Positions 10,844 through 20,652 of a DNA stretch of 64,000 bases are shown one piece after another. The translations under genes and the position numbers were made by a program. This DNA is from Bemisia tabaci. Its lineage: Eukaryota; Arthropoda; Insecta; Hemiptera; Aleyrodidae. The notes beneath the pieces are model-generated. The model was not told where the DNA came from. It saw nothing but the letters and a program-made list of their open reading frames with translations, and searched no databases. The stretch lies in the NCBI RefSeq assembly GCF_918797505.1, contig NC_092799.1, positions 11,494,295-11,558,294 on the forward strand, written 5' to 3'. Every line of letters starts with the position of its first letter. Positions within the stretch are counted from its first letter, which is position 1.

Positions 10844-11310
10844 TATTTGACAAATCCCAAATTTGAAAAAAAATCGAAATTTTAACGATCTCCACCCAGA
10901 CTAGTCCTTAAATGTATTATGAAAAAAATTCACCACCAAAATCCAACTTTTAAGCGTCAAAATCTGAGCTCAAACTTTCTTTTCGCCATCAGGATCCATG
11001 TAATTTCGAAACTTTAAACACGTTTTCTCGGAATAGCGAAAGCTGCCCTTAAGTGCCTTGTTTTCCAAGCTCCTCAAATGATGGGCTTGATGGACTAGTG
11101 GAATAAGTGCAGATTTTGCTATTCAAGAAATACGTGTTCAAAGTTTCAAAATTGTATGGAGCTTTACAGCGGAAAGAAAGTTCGAGCTCAGATTTTGACG
11201 CTTAAAAGTTGGATTTTGGTGGTGAATTTTTCATATAATACATTTAAGGACTAGTCTTGGTGGAGATAATTAAAATTTCAATTTTTTTCAATTTTGGGAT
11301 TTGTCAAATA
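10844..11310. repeat. Family T foldback, about 467 bp
   Basis: The left arm (TATTTGACAAATCCCAAA, GACTAGTCCTTAAATGTATT, CAAAATCTGAGCTC) and right arm are complementary over roughly 200 bases each. The centre near 11050-11110 does not pair. Its right end touches the A-like element at 11311, and the pairing continues a few bases into that element. Confidence 0.8.
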
Positions 11311-11553
11311 CTGCCGTGCTAAGCAAGAACGCTGTAAGTCCATCAAGATTTTCCTACGTTTTTTGAAACTTAACACTTTCTCAAATATAAACTATTTTAC
11401 CTAGGCACCTCAAATGTTCAGGTTAAGTTCTTGATAGCATTCGAAAAAAGGTTCTGTAAAAACATTGGCCCCAAGTACACACGTTTTTTTCCTATGATAC
11501 ATTGTTTCCAAAAAATTTAAAATGGCGTTTACGGCGTTTTTGCGTTGCACGGC
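11311..11553. mobile_element. A-like MITE with divergent interior
   Basis: It begins CTGCCGTGCTAAGCAAGAAC and ends ACGGCGTTTTTGCG...CACGGCAG, so both termini and the length match family A. The interior sequence does not. It is either a distinct subfamily sharing termini or an old recombinant. Confidence 0.65.
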
Positions 11554-11568
11554 AGAATAGGCGTTCGA

Positions 11569-11700
11569 CATATCGTCGCCTCTCCGTCATGAGGGCGTAA
11601 CTCAATTTCCACGTGAGCCATATTTTACATATAAATCAACGCTTTCTGGAGCTCACGCGGACATCAAGATACGCCCTTACGATAGAGGAGCGACGATATA
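11569..11700. mobile_element. Family BB short palindrome, copy 1
   Basis: ATATCGTCGC at the left and GCGACGATAT at the right, with TGAGGGCGTAA against TACGCCCTTA and CACGTGAGC against GCTCACGCG. Diverged relatives lie at 29345 and 61538. Confidence 0.6.
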
Positions 11701-12191
11701 GCAATATGTCTGGACACATCGCGATATGTCTGGACTCTTCGCGATTTGCCCAGATTTCGGGATTTGTCTACAACGCAGACATTGGATTACTCTCGCTTTC
11801 TAAAGTTTCCGGTTATACTATTTCGGTTCCACGCAGAAGAGGACACTTCTGCATTTCCTTTAAAAGTCTCAATCTGGCAACACGGAATAGGGCAAGGGGG
11901 TTGCGGGGCAGCGAAGAAAAGGGGCGTGGGGTGGAATTTGATTATTCTAATGAACTCGGAGTTTACATATCACAGCAGTTATAACCAAGCTCCTGTAATT
12001 ATTCGGTTTGTCAGGCCTTCAAACAGGGTCGTCCTCGGCCGCTCCCGCCGCCCGTTGCATCCCCCATGTCTCCATTCGCGTCCCGGATTAACCGCTGCCT
12101 ACGCCACCAGATCTATTGCATTTATTACAAATTAGATATCAAAAAGTTTTCCCCTCTTTTTCTCCTCTCTTTCCTTCTTTTTTTGGTTTTA
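11701..12191. other. No gene recognised
   Basis: It contains overlapping open frames of about 120 codons on the + strand (11613-11984 and 11746-12135), but neither shows a known motif or splice signals. The first overlaps the BB element. I regard both as chance. Confidence 0.3.
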
Positions 12192-12702
12192 AATGGAAAT
12201 GTTCCATGTGTGAGGAATTTGCGATTGGACCATTGATTCGTATGTAAAAGTTCGCAAAAAACACGATGGTGCCACTGGTTTTCTCTGAAATCAACTCCCA
12301 AGCTCAAAAAAAGCTCTCAAGTTGAGGCCAAAATGGAGGGGATATCCCACGCTATCCTGAGAGTCCACCTCTACATCAAGACAAACTCTCCATGCAAAGA
12401 TAGGTAGCAAATACATTGACAGGGCCGCCACTTTATTTGGGACTCTAAAACTGAATACACTGGGCATCACTGCTAATGTATTTGCTCCCTATCTTTGCAT
12501 GGAGAGTTTTTCTTGATGTAGAGGTGGACTCTCAGGGAAGGGTGGGATATCCCCTCCATTTTGGCCTCAACTTGAGAACTACTTTTGAGCTTGGGAGTTG
12601 ATTTAAGAGAAAATCAGTGGCACCATCGTGTTTCTCACGAACTTTTACATTAGAAGCAATAGTCAAATATAAAATGCCTGACACATGCAACATCTCCATT
12701 CA
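12192..12702. repeat. Family G foldback, about 510 bp
   Basis: Two arms of about 215 bases are nearly complementary: AATGGAGATGTTGCATGTGT at the right end (reverse strand), ATGGTGCCACTG against CAGTGGCACCAT, GGCCAAAATGGAGGGGATAT, and CATGCAAAGATAGG. About 70 bases separate them. No coding capacity. A right-arm copy lies at 27022. Confidence 0.88.
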
Positions 12703-12729
12703 GCACTAACATTTTTTCGGAGAATAGAG

Positions 12730-13030
12730 ATCCGATCGACATGAATCACCATAATCAAAAAATAAGGACGTGACTCGTTTGAAGGAAACTGATCGACAAA
12801 TCATTAAAAAAACGGGTGCCGATTCGGTGAACATGAATCGATCGAAAAATCGATCGGCATAATGCAATCGACACCGATTCGATCGACAACTGTGATACGA
12901 TAAAAGAGGGTCGTTAATCGACCTAAAAATCCGTGAATTGATCGACAAGTCCGTGAATCGATCGACAAATCTGTTGGTAAATCAACAAATCTATCAATCG
13001 ATCGACTAACTCGTGAGCTCGATCGACCGT
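12730..13030 (+). repeat. ATCGATCGACAA minisatellite-like cluster
   Basis: Variants of AATCGATCGACAAATC recur about a dozen times with irregular spacing, e.g. GTGAATCGATCGACAAATC and CAATCGATCGACTAAC. Many copies carry the palindrome ATCGAT or TCGATCGA. Units are too degenerate for a single period. Confidence 0.75.
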
Positions 13031-13267
13031 GGCAAAATTAGGTAATTTTAGTACATTTTAAGACGCCAATGCAACTCTTATTTTGCCTAAATCGAATGGG
13101 ATCCCACATTAATGATGATGTCCTCAAAAATTGAATTTCTAAATTTGGATAACCTTAACCACGAAAGTTTCGTAACAGATGTTTTTTAAGTCGCTAATTT
13201 CTAATCTGATTTCAAATCGCCCACATTTTAACACCCTGACCTATAAATTGTGGACAAGTTTATGGCA

Positions 13268-13418
13268 TGCTGCGGCGCGGCGTGCTGCCAGCTCGAAACG
13301 CGCACTGGCGCCTACAAACCTAAGGGGATACTTCAAGCATTGCGCTATGCGTGAAGTATCCCCTTAGGTTTGTAGGCGACAGTGCGCGTCTTGCGCTGGC
13401 AGCACGCCGCGGCGCGGC
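13268..13418. repeat. Family W GC-rich perfect-like hairpin
   Basis: GCGCACTGGCGCCTACAAAC and CTAAGGGGATACTTCA pair almost base for base with the right arm across a short centre (about TTGCGC). The outer part (GCGGCGCGGCGTGCTGCCAG) also pairs with the far end. Only a few mismatches are present, suggesting recent origin or conserved structure. Confidence 0.85.
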
Positions 13419-14317
13419 TCTCCCGGCGGGCGGGTGGTGACCGATTTCTTGCGGGGAGAGCTCTCTGGCGGAGAAACTCGTATATTGTGTTTTATTACTT
13501 TTTTTTAAATTTTCGACTTTTAAAATGACACACTAGTCGTGTGAAGTAGTTAGTGAACTCGTAACTCTAAATGAAGTGTAATAATGAAATAAGGCGGGTT
13601 GTGCGCCATGTGCGCTGCGGACGGCGCAGGGCGGCTCATGAAATTCTCCCCTGTGCTTTGTCGAACCGTAACTCGGAGTATACATAGTGAAATACATTTT
13701 CTTAAATTTTTGGCGCCCTTTCGAACGTTGAGACATTTTTTCACATTTAATGCTTCTGTTCCTCCAATTCGCATACTTTTAAGTAAATTTCAAAGTTTTC
13801 GTTTTTTCCTCTCTCTGTAAGTTTGTATGGAATGCTGTAGGTATTCCTGCTTTTTTTGCTGATTGTCCTACCACGTCCACTGGCTCATCATACAAAGACT
13901 CACTTGCCTAGGAAAATCAGGATGTAATGTCGGACCGACGGGATAATGCAGAACAAAGAGAATACAGAGAACATCATGCAATTTTTAACAGGTTCAAGAT
14001 TAAGCACACCATCTCTAGCCGAAACATTTGTGTATTCGCCCACTGTTCAAACCCGCGGCAGGCCTATTATTCCACCTGGGTGAAGTGCAGCGCAGATCTG
14101 GGTTTGGCCCGGGACATTGAGACGACATCCTCCACGAGTTGTCACCAAATCGGCATTGTATCCTCGCAACATTCCCCACAAAAATCCGAATTTCAAAGCC
14201 GATTTGGCAACCACGCCTCTGTCTTCCAGTCTAAAAAATAAATGAATAAGTTCGTGGAGGCGACCTGAAAAACCTCTCTGATACGATTTTCCAGGCCTCG
14301 TGAGACGACTGCAGAAT
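13419..14317. other. No gene or repeat recognised
   Basis: Mixed composition. Open frames up to about 100 codons occur on both strands (e.g. 13927-14241 on +, 14047-14334 on -), without motifs, splice signals or family resemblance. Confidence 0.3.
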
Positions 14318-14439
14318 GGACGTATTTCTGCCAAACGGAACTATGTGCATTATGACGTGAGCCCTGTTCTGCATGTATTCTTATGGGTTTCAGGGCTCAT
14401 GTCTCAATGCGCATAGTTTCATTTGGTAGAAATACGTCC
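14318..14439. mobile_element. Family K MITE copy 1
   Basis: GGACGTATTTCTGCCAAACG and the right end GGTAGAAATACGTCC are inverted. GAAT lies on both sides (14314-14317 and 14440-14443), a 4-bp target duplication. The centre carries GAGCCCTG and CAGGGCTC. Other copies are at 41815 and 50908. Confidence 0.85.
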
Positions 14440-14749
14440 GAATGAAAGCGAGTGAACTCACAATTTTGATCTAAAAGATTTTCGTGTCGTAACTTAAATG
14501 CCACAATTGTGCCCCACTCAACGGAGCTCTACCTCGCGATTTTTCATCAGACCAACCCGTGGGATCCGCACACAAAACTAAGTGATTAAAATTCGGGATA
14601 AGCATTCGTTCTCGTGACAATTTCGATGAATTCATTATTAAAATGCGTTTCGAAAAACCTGTTGAAAATGTATGCGATAGAGCAGAATTGTTGGTGGTTT
14701 TTTTTCTCGATAAAGTGATTCAGAAAGACTTTCACAGATAAGAATCAAC

Positions 14750-14915
14750 CAGTGGCGTGGCGTGCTTTGCGATGTATCGATTGTTCGTGCCATTTAAACC
14801 TATGGTAAAGAATCGATTATTAAGGTGTTCGCTGCGCACACCCTGATTATAGATTCTTTTCCATAGGTTCAAATGGCAGATCAATCGATATATCGCAAAG
14901 CACGCCACGCCACTG
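14750..14915 (+). mobile_element. Family E hAT-type MITE copy 1
   Basis: The ends CAGTGGCGTGGCGTGCTTTG and CACGCCACGCCACTG are inverted, and the whole 166 bp is a palindrome around GTGTTCGCTGCGCACACC. GAATCAAC is repeated exactly on both sides (14742-14749 and 14916-14923). CAGTGGCG ends with an 8-bp duplication are a hAT signature. Confidence 0.93.
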
Positions 14916-14923
14916 GAATCAAC

Positions 14924-15557
14924 TCGCATCAAGATTGAGCCGAGAATAATAGGTTTGAAGTTTTACTTCGGAATAAGACTGCATGCTAGGGATAAAGTTC
15001 AACGCCTCTTCTCATATTCCAGATATTTTTGCTGGACTTTGATTCTTTATATAGCAGGAGAAAATGTGTCTATTCAAGCTCGACATATTTTCTGGAATGT
15101 GAATTAGTCTCAATCGGTTTATGGAGTATACTAGTTATCAAGAAATCCGCGAAATTTGAAGTTAAAAACGCTCTTCATCACTCACAAGCTGTTTAAAATC
15201 CCTGTGGAAATGGCGAAATTTGAATTTTGTCCTAGGAAGAGATACATTTTTGCGAGAGAAATCGTCAATGTCTCCAAACCTACTATTTTATACCTGAATT
15301 ATGGTAGTTTTTCTGAAATTTACTTGGCATTTTTGGTTTCTCCTGTTTTTTTTTTTGTGCTCATTTGAGGACTATAATTTGCGGAATGCATCATGATTTG
15401 GTCATTTGTGGTCTTTCCTCAGGTCTTTTACTGGCCTAAACGTGCATGGGGTTGAGATGGGATGTTTCGGCGTTAATTTCGTCTTTCACGTAAATTGGCC
15501 TTCAGATCCATGTGTATAAGCTAGTATGAGACCTGAAAAGAGACCTAAAATGACCCG
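14924..15557. other. No gene or repeat recognised
   Basis: AT-rich DNA with a 70-codon open frame on + (15156-15368) that shows no motif. Nothing else stands out. Confidence 0.35.
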
Positions 15558-15951
15558 CTATTATGATACATCGGACAACTCGATTGATGTAGCTCTTAGG
15601 GCCCAAAAGGGTGACAACGTGAAAAACGAAAATCACTAGAAAAGTGCCGCTGCCAACCTATACATTTTAATTATTAATCAATAGGGCCGACAGCGCATAA
15701 AAAACAAGCGTTTTTAAGGATTAAGACTTTGAAACTGAGAACATCCATGCGATATCAAAGTTGTATACGTGCTTTTATAATTTTTGATCAGTGTACCTAC
15801 TCTCGCAGTTTAAATTAGTACAACTGGATAATTCAAGTTCAAAGGTTGGTAACCCTTTTGGGCTCCAAGAGCCACATGACCTGATCAAACCTAACCTCCA
15901 AATTATCGAGTTGTCCATACTCTCCCTAGAAAAGCACTCTAGCCGAGATGC
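15558..15951. mobile_element. Family M TIR element copy 1
   Basis: GGACAACTCGATTGATGTAG with GGGCCCAAAAGGGTGACAAC at the left face CGAGTTGTCCATACTCTCCC at the right. The extreme left terminus is worn. The interior (GGGCCGACAGCGCATAA) recurs in the M copies at 52455 and 53225. Confidence 0.65.
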
Positions 15952-16414
15952 GAGTGGAGGGTCTCTTGTCTCTGCTTTTGATTCGATTCGATTTGAAAGT
16001 GACCAGTGGGGCAGCGAGCGAAATCAGGAGAAAAATCGTGTGATTGGATGAAAGGAGGCTCGTGCGGGAGGCGAGATTCTTTTAAAATTTTAATTCATTC
16101 GGCAAGCGTTGCGCGTTGGGAGTCGACTCTGTATTTTTAATTTCCCGCCGAGACGAGCTCCACCTCCAACGCTCCGACACGATTCCTTCCCATCCAAACT
16201 CGATAATTAATAGCGCGTTTACTCGCTCATGAACGCCTCCTACCTTGCCAAGTTTGTATTATTCACTATTGTTCATCGTTTTTTTTTTTTTTTTTTTTTT
16301 GCGAGTTGCGCTTGTTACGGAACTCATGATTTAAGGAGAATTTTGATTCGATAACAAAGCGAGGCTTCTTTATTATATCTCGATTGAATTTTTGATCTCA
16401 AGTTCATTCAAGGG
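15952..16414. other. GC-moderate unique DNA with a T-run
   Basis: No gene seen. A T-run of about 23 lies near 16280. Otherwise unremarkable. Confidence 0.35.
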
Positions 16415-16645
16415 CACTAGGGGAAAAAAACAAATTGGATCTAGAGTCCAGACTCTTAAAAACATCGACAAGAAAAAGTACTCTTGATTCAATCAGAATT
16501 TAGCTTAAATCAAGAACCAAGCCTCTCAATTTAAGCGGATTTCGTTTTGATTCGAGCAAAAATCCGATTGAATCGAGAGTATTTTTTCTTGTCCATGTTT
16601 TCAAGAGTCTGGACTATAGATCTAATGCTGTGTTTTTTTCCAGTG
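16415..16645. mobile_element. Family C MITE copy 2
   Basis: It starts CACTAGGGG and A-run and ends TTCCAGTG. GGATCTAGAGTCCAGACTCT and its near-complement sit inside. GG flanks both sides, a possible 2-bp target duplication. Confidence 0.85.
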
Positions 16646-17250
16646 GGCTCTACAAATCAAGAAAAAGAAAGCAGTGAGCATATCAATAAATCATGCAATT
16701 TTTCTCCATGATTTCGTTTTAATTCAACCTTGGGAATATTCTCAATGAATAATTGAGCTGCGTACGGAAAACAATGAACACATGGATTGAGTTTGTTAGC
16801 TATACGGAAGACTCCAAGCTTGAAAGTCACCGAAATTTCTTTTTTGGTATCTGTATTTTGTTTTCGTAAAGGGATTTTATTACATTTTTTCTTACTTTAG
16901 AGTAAGTTTTGACATTCTTGGTAGGAGTCTAACTGAATCCTGAGAATTCAACAGAGTTTGTTTGCCTATCTTATTGTTAGTTTAAGCAACCTTCTTGGAG
17001 AATTTTAAGGGAAAGTCTCTGGTTGAATTGTATCTAATCCATTTTCTTGACCGAATTTTTCACTCGGAAAATATTTTTAAGGGTTTTTGGTGGTTTTTAT
17101 CCGTTCTTGTTTGTCGTTTTTTTTTTTTTCTTTTTTTGCCTTGAATAATATCTTGTAGGCAGTGTGAGTAGTAAATGGGAAGCAATTTTCAGGGTACCCA
17201 ACCGGTAAGAAAGAATTCGAGAATATCCACATCCTGGAAAGCTGGAAATA
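16646..17250. other. AT-rich stretch, nothing recognised
   Basis: T-runs (e.g. near 17119 and 17132) and AT-rich unique sequence. No gene. Confidence 0.4.
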
Positions 17251-17390
17251 GACTGCCGCCCTGAGGAAGAACGTCGTATGTACATTCGATACTTGCCAAA
17301 TTTTTCAGAATAAAACATGTATTTTTGACAAAATTTATACATATTTTCTCTTGAAATTTTCAGATGTTTTAAATTTAACTGTGAACCAAA
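17251..17390 (+). mobile_element. Family A left-half copy (part of A-B-A composite)
   Basis: CTGCCGCCCTGAGGAAGAAC and the following left half are family A. The element stops where repeat B begins. The same truncated arrangement recurs, inverted, at 47763-48417. Confidence 0.75.
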
Positions 17391-17526
17391 TCGTCCATTG
17401 AAGCGCCTTCAATTCGAGTGATACTTCTTGCTTTGCCGCTAGGTTAGTTTAGTTGCGTGACCTAACTTAAACCAACCTGACTCAGTTGTAACCGGTTTCC
17501 AAGCTTTGTGATCGATCAGAATCATT
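17391..17526 (+). repeat. Repeat B copy 2
   Basis: GCGCCTTCAATTCGAGTGAT through GATCGATCAGAATCATT, as at 7540, joined directly to the A copy at 17527. The far left part of B is missing here. Confidence 0.8.
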
Positions 17527-17779
17527 CTGCCGTGCTAAGGAAGAACGCCGTATGAACATTCGAGAGTTGCCAAATTTCCCTCGATAAAATGTTTCTTTTT
17601 GCGAAAGGTTAGACATATTTTTCCTTGAAATTTTCAGGAGTTTTAGGTAAAATTTCAAACGTAATTATCTGAAAAATTTGGAGGAAAATATTTACAACTT
17701 CACCAATAAATTCATATTTTATCAGAGGAAATTCGGCAACGCCCAAAGGTTTGTACGGCGTTTTTCCTGAGCACAGCAA
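17527..17779 (+). mobile_element. Family A MITE copy 5, full
   Basis: Begins CTGCCGTGCTAAGGAAGAAC and ends GCACAGCAA, with the typical interior ATTATCTGAAAAATT. It is preceded by B and a truncated A copy. Confidence 0.85.
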
Positions 17780-18226
17780 TGTTAATCCCGGAAAAGTTCC
17801 ACCCGGGGACCCCGGAAACCCGGTTCGACCTGGCAACGGCCCCTCGGCGGCGTTACATCATAACCCGCGGCGGTGTATTAAATCAAGGGCCGATCCAATA
17901 TGTTCCGAATCCGGTATCACGCGGTCGGGTGAGCCCGCAAAGTTTTTAACCGGTCGTCGGGCAGGGACGCCGGGACGGCCCTCGTGGGAAATTGCGGGCG
18001 GAGAACTAGAACTCATCAAAGAAAAAAGGCGCGCGCACCCCGCACCCGCGCAGAGCTCTCGAAACTTCGCACTGATTAGATAACAAGCCAGGGAACCCGT
18101 CGCTCTGATTAGGAACAGACTTCCAGACTCGCCGGTTTTTTTTTTTTGTTTTTTTTTTTGAATCATTGGTGCATTTGCGGAAACTTCTGGTCTTGAGAGG
18201 TGGAGGAGACAGGAGAGTACACTGTT
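17780..18226. other. GC-rich unique block, no gene seen
   Basis: CpG-rich from about 17790 to 18110 with open frames on both strands of about 100-110 codons. None shows a motif or plausible splice sites. Adjacent T-runs are near 18140. Confidence 0.35.
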
Positions 18227-18480
18227 CTGCCGTGCTAAGGAGAAACGCCGTATGAACCCTCAGGCGTTGCCAAATTTTCTGTGATATAATACGAATTTAT
18301 TGGGGAAATTGTAAATATTTTTGATCCAATTTTACAGACCATTTTGTTCGTAATTTAATCTAAAATATCTGAAAACTTTAAGGAAAAATACACATCAATT
18401 TCGTCAAAAATGCATGTTTTATTACGGGAAATTTGGCAACCCTCGAATGTTCATACGGCGTTCTTCCTTAGCACGGCAGT
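18227..18480 (-). mobile_element. Family A MITE copy 6, inverted
   Basis: Both ends are intact (CTGCCGTGCTAAGG and CCTTAGCACGGCAG). The CCTCAGGCGTTGCC side is on the left, so it is reversed relative to copy 5. Confidence 0.88.
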
Positions 18481-19355
18481 ATCCGCCACATTTCTCAATT
18501 TAATAGAACAGGCCACCGAGGCAGGGCACGAAATTTAGAACCTCGACTTGATTTCTCGTTGAAATCTTATGTAGAAAAGAATGAACATATCGAACATTTC
18601 CGGATATGCATAAGACAGAAAATAACGGTCAATACCTTCGTTTATTATCTGCATATATCCTGCTTTTGGAAAAACCGTAGTCTACTCGAGTAAAACTGAG
18701 CACTAAAGTAATGTCGGGTTACTTTAACTGGGTGTCTACCATCATTAAAACTAGGAAACCCGAAAAATATCAGAAATTTGATGGTATCAGGAAAAATCAG
18801 GGAAATGTTAGGAAGATCGATAATGGATCAAAAAATTCTGAGTGCCTCGAGCATTTTCCAAACATTGATTCAAATAAACAAATATGTTGATTTTTTTACT
18901 CAAACGAGTGTCAAAACATTCGCGTGAAAATTCAGGAAATCTTGTCCGAAATAGTAGAAAAAATCGGAAAAATCCAAAATTAAATTTAAGTAGACATGCT
19001 TTAAAAATTGGAAGAATTTCACCGTGTTTCAAATTTTCCTGATAAAATTAAAGATACCTCCTATTGGAAGAGGAAGAAATCGAACATCCAGTGTCTGATA
19101 TCTGACTCTTAAATATTTCAATTTAAATGGACTTATTTTGCACAAATGCGCCCGAATATTCGCGTTTTGGTGTAGTGAAAGCTCACAATAGTCTCATTGA
19201 AACAACCGGGCAGAGAATTAAAACTCTCATTCTTTGGTCCATTCGGATGAATTTCAGCGACATTATGCATAAACTCCCTCAGAGCTCAAATTCATTCGTT
19301 TGCAGCCCTCCTTCCCCTAACCACGCCTTTGTCGTCCGCGATAATTATTCTTCAG
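18481..19355. other. Possible FF relative; otherwise nothing recognised
   Basis: From about 18729 GGGTGTCTACCATCATT recalls the FF start at 6349, but I could not find a matching right end. The rest is AT-rich, with no gene. Confidence 0.3.
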
Positions 19356-19520
19356 CAATGGCGTGGCGTGCTTTGCGATATATCGAATGATCTGCCATTT
19401 GAATCTATGGAAAAGGATCGATAAACAGGGTGTTCGCAGCGAACACCTTAATAATCGATTCTTTACCATAGGTTTAAATTACATATCAATCGATGTATTG
19501 CAATTCACGCCACGCCACTG
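19356..19520 (-). mobile_element. Family E hAT-type MITE copy 2
   Basis: CAATGGCGTGGCGTGC to CACGCCACGCCACTG, inverted relative to copy 1 (GGTGTTCGCAGCGAACACC centre). TTCTTCAG is repeated exactly at 19348-19355 and 19521-19528. Confidence 0.92.
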
Positions 19521-20076
19521 TTCTTCAGATACTCATCCGAGCGCCCTCCTTCTATTCCGAACACACCACCCTTTCATTTTTTTTCGAGAACCGACAGTGC
19601 CCCGAGGATAAATCAGTCTCTCAAAATTCAGCAAACAATAACTCAAACAAAAAAGTCTGTCTTTCGGAAGTCACCTTGTTGCACCCCCCTTACCCCCCCC
19701 CCCCCACCCCCCCGGCTTCGTTGATTAAGAACTCTCCTTTTGAGGAACGGGCGAACAAATCAAACTGCCTGAAGAACGAGGGTAGATTTCAAGAAACTTT
19801 TCGAAGCCAGGGATACAATGGATTTATGTCATCGTGTCCGCTACGTCTTGTTGGGTTTCAAAATTTCGCAGTGGGTTACTCCGCTATAACTTTTGTATCG
19901 GAGTTTGAAAGAGATGACAATCGTGGCGCTCTTGGATCAGGGCTGTTGAATTGCATGAAAAGTAAAAATGGATGTTTCTCCACGTGAAGAAATATCTCAT
20001 GAGGTATACGACGTATTTGAACATAAACATATCTTACTTAACAACATATTTTAGTAAGAGGATGTGATGACCTATC
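19521..20076. other. No gene recognised; C-run
   Basis: A + strand open frame of 164 codons (19493-19987) crosses a C-run at about 19686-19712 and the end of the E element. It has no motif and is not credible as a gene. Confidence 0.4.
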
Positions 20077-20212
20077 CTGCCGTGCTTAGGAATAACACCG
20101 TATGTACCCTCAGGCGTTGCCAAATTTCCTTTGGTAAATTACGAATTTTAAAGAACATTTATAAATATTTTTCCCCGCTATTTTTCAGATAATTTTGTTC
20201 GCAATTCAGGTT
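20077..20212 (-). mobile_element. Family A half copy
   Basis: CTGCCGTGCTTAGGAATAAC and the CCTCAGGCGTTGCC half are present; the element ends mid-way after TTTTGTTCGCAATT. Confidence 0.8.
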
Positions 20213-20313
20213 AAGACCGATTTCGGCCGTAGAGTGAAGACGGGTCTTGCTCTTGACAGAGCCCCTCTTTGGAAGGAGGATGTTAATAATTTGTTTTTAA
20301 GTTAAATTTTTTA

Positions 20314-20652
20314 TCGGTACGAATCTGGCAATATTCCGGCAATGATGCAATGCTCTTCCTCGGAGCTGCAGTAAATACATACCTGCACTTTGTAAGATGC
20401 ACTGTATGAAAGATCCTTCCCCTCAACCTCAACTTTTGTGTAAAAATTGTCCAATCTTTCCGGCAGCCGTAACGAAATTTCAAGACAGTAGAGTGGGCTT
20501 AATTTCAAATTAAAAGGAACAGCCGTTGTAGAGTGCGAATTATCAAAGACAAAGAATGGAGTATTGAAATTGGATGCACTAATTAGATCTACGTTTGTTA
20601 ACTTTAAAGCGGAAGGACAGAAGCTCTTTTCAACGGATTCTATTTTGCATTT
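20314..20652 (-). pseudogene. Unidentified coding-like frame, about 113 codons
   Basis: The - strand is open from a TAA at 20653-20655 to a stop at 20311-20313. The translation has balanced composition and several cysteines (e.g. SPLYCLEISLRLPER, then YKVQVCIYC), unlike the repeat-derived frames around it. There is no initiating ATG. A strong donor-like CAG/GTATGT lies within it near 20382-20387, so a true exon could end there. I do not recognise the family. It could be an exon of an antisense or nested gene, a gene fragment or chance. Confidence 0.35.

Noticed and set aside
19493..19987. 164-codon + strand frame
   Set aside because: Runs through the E element end and a C-run; the proline-rich part is an artefact of that run.
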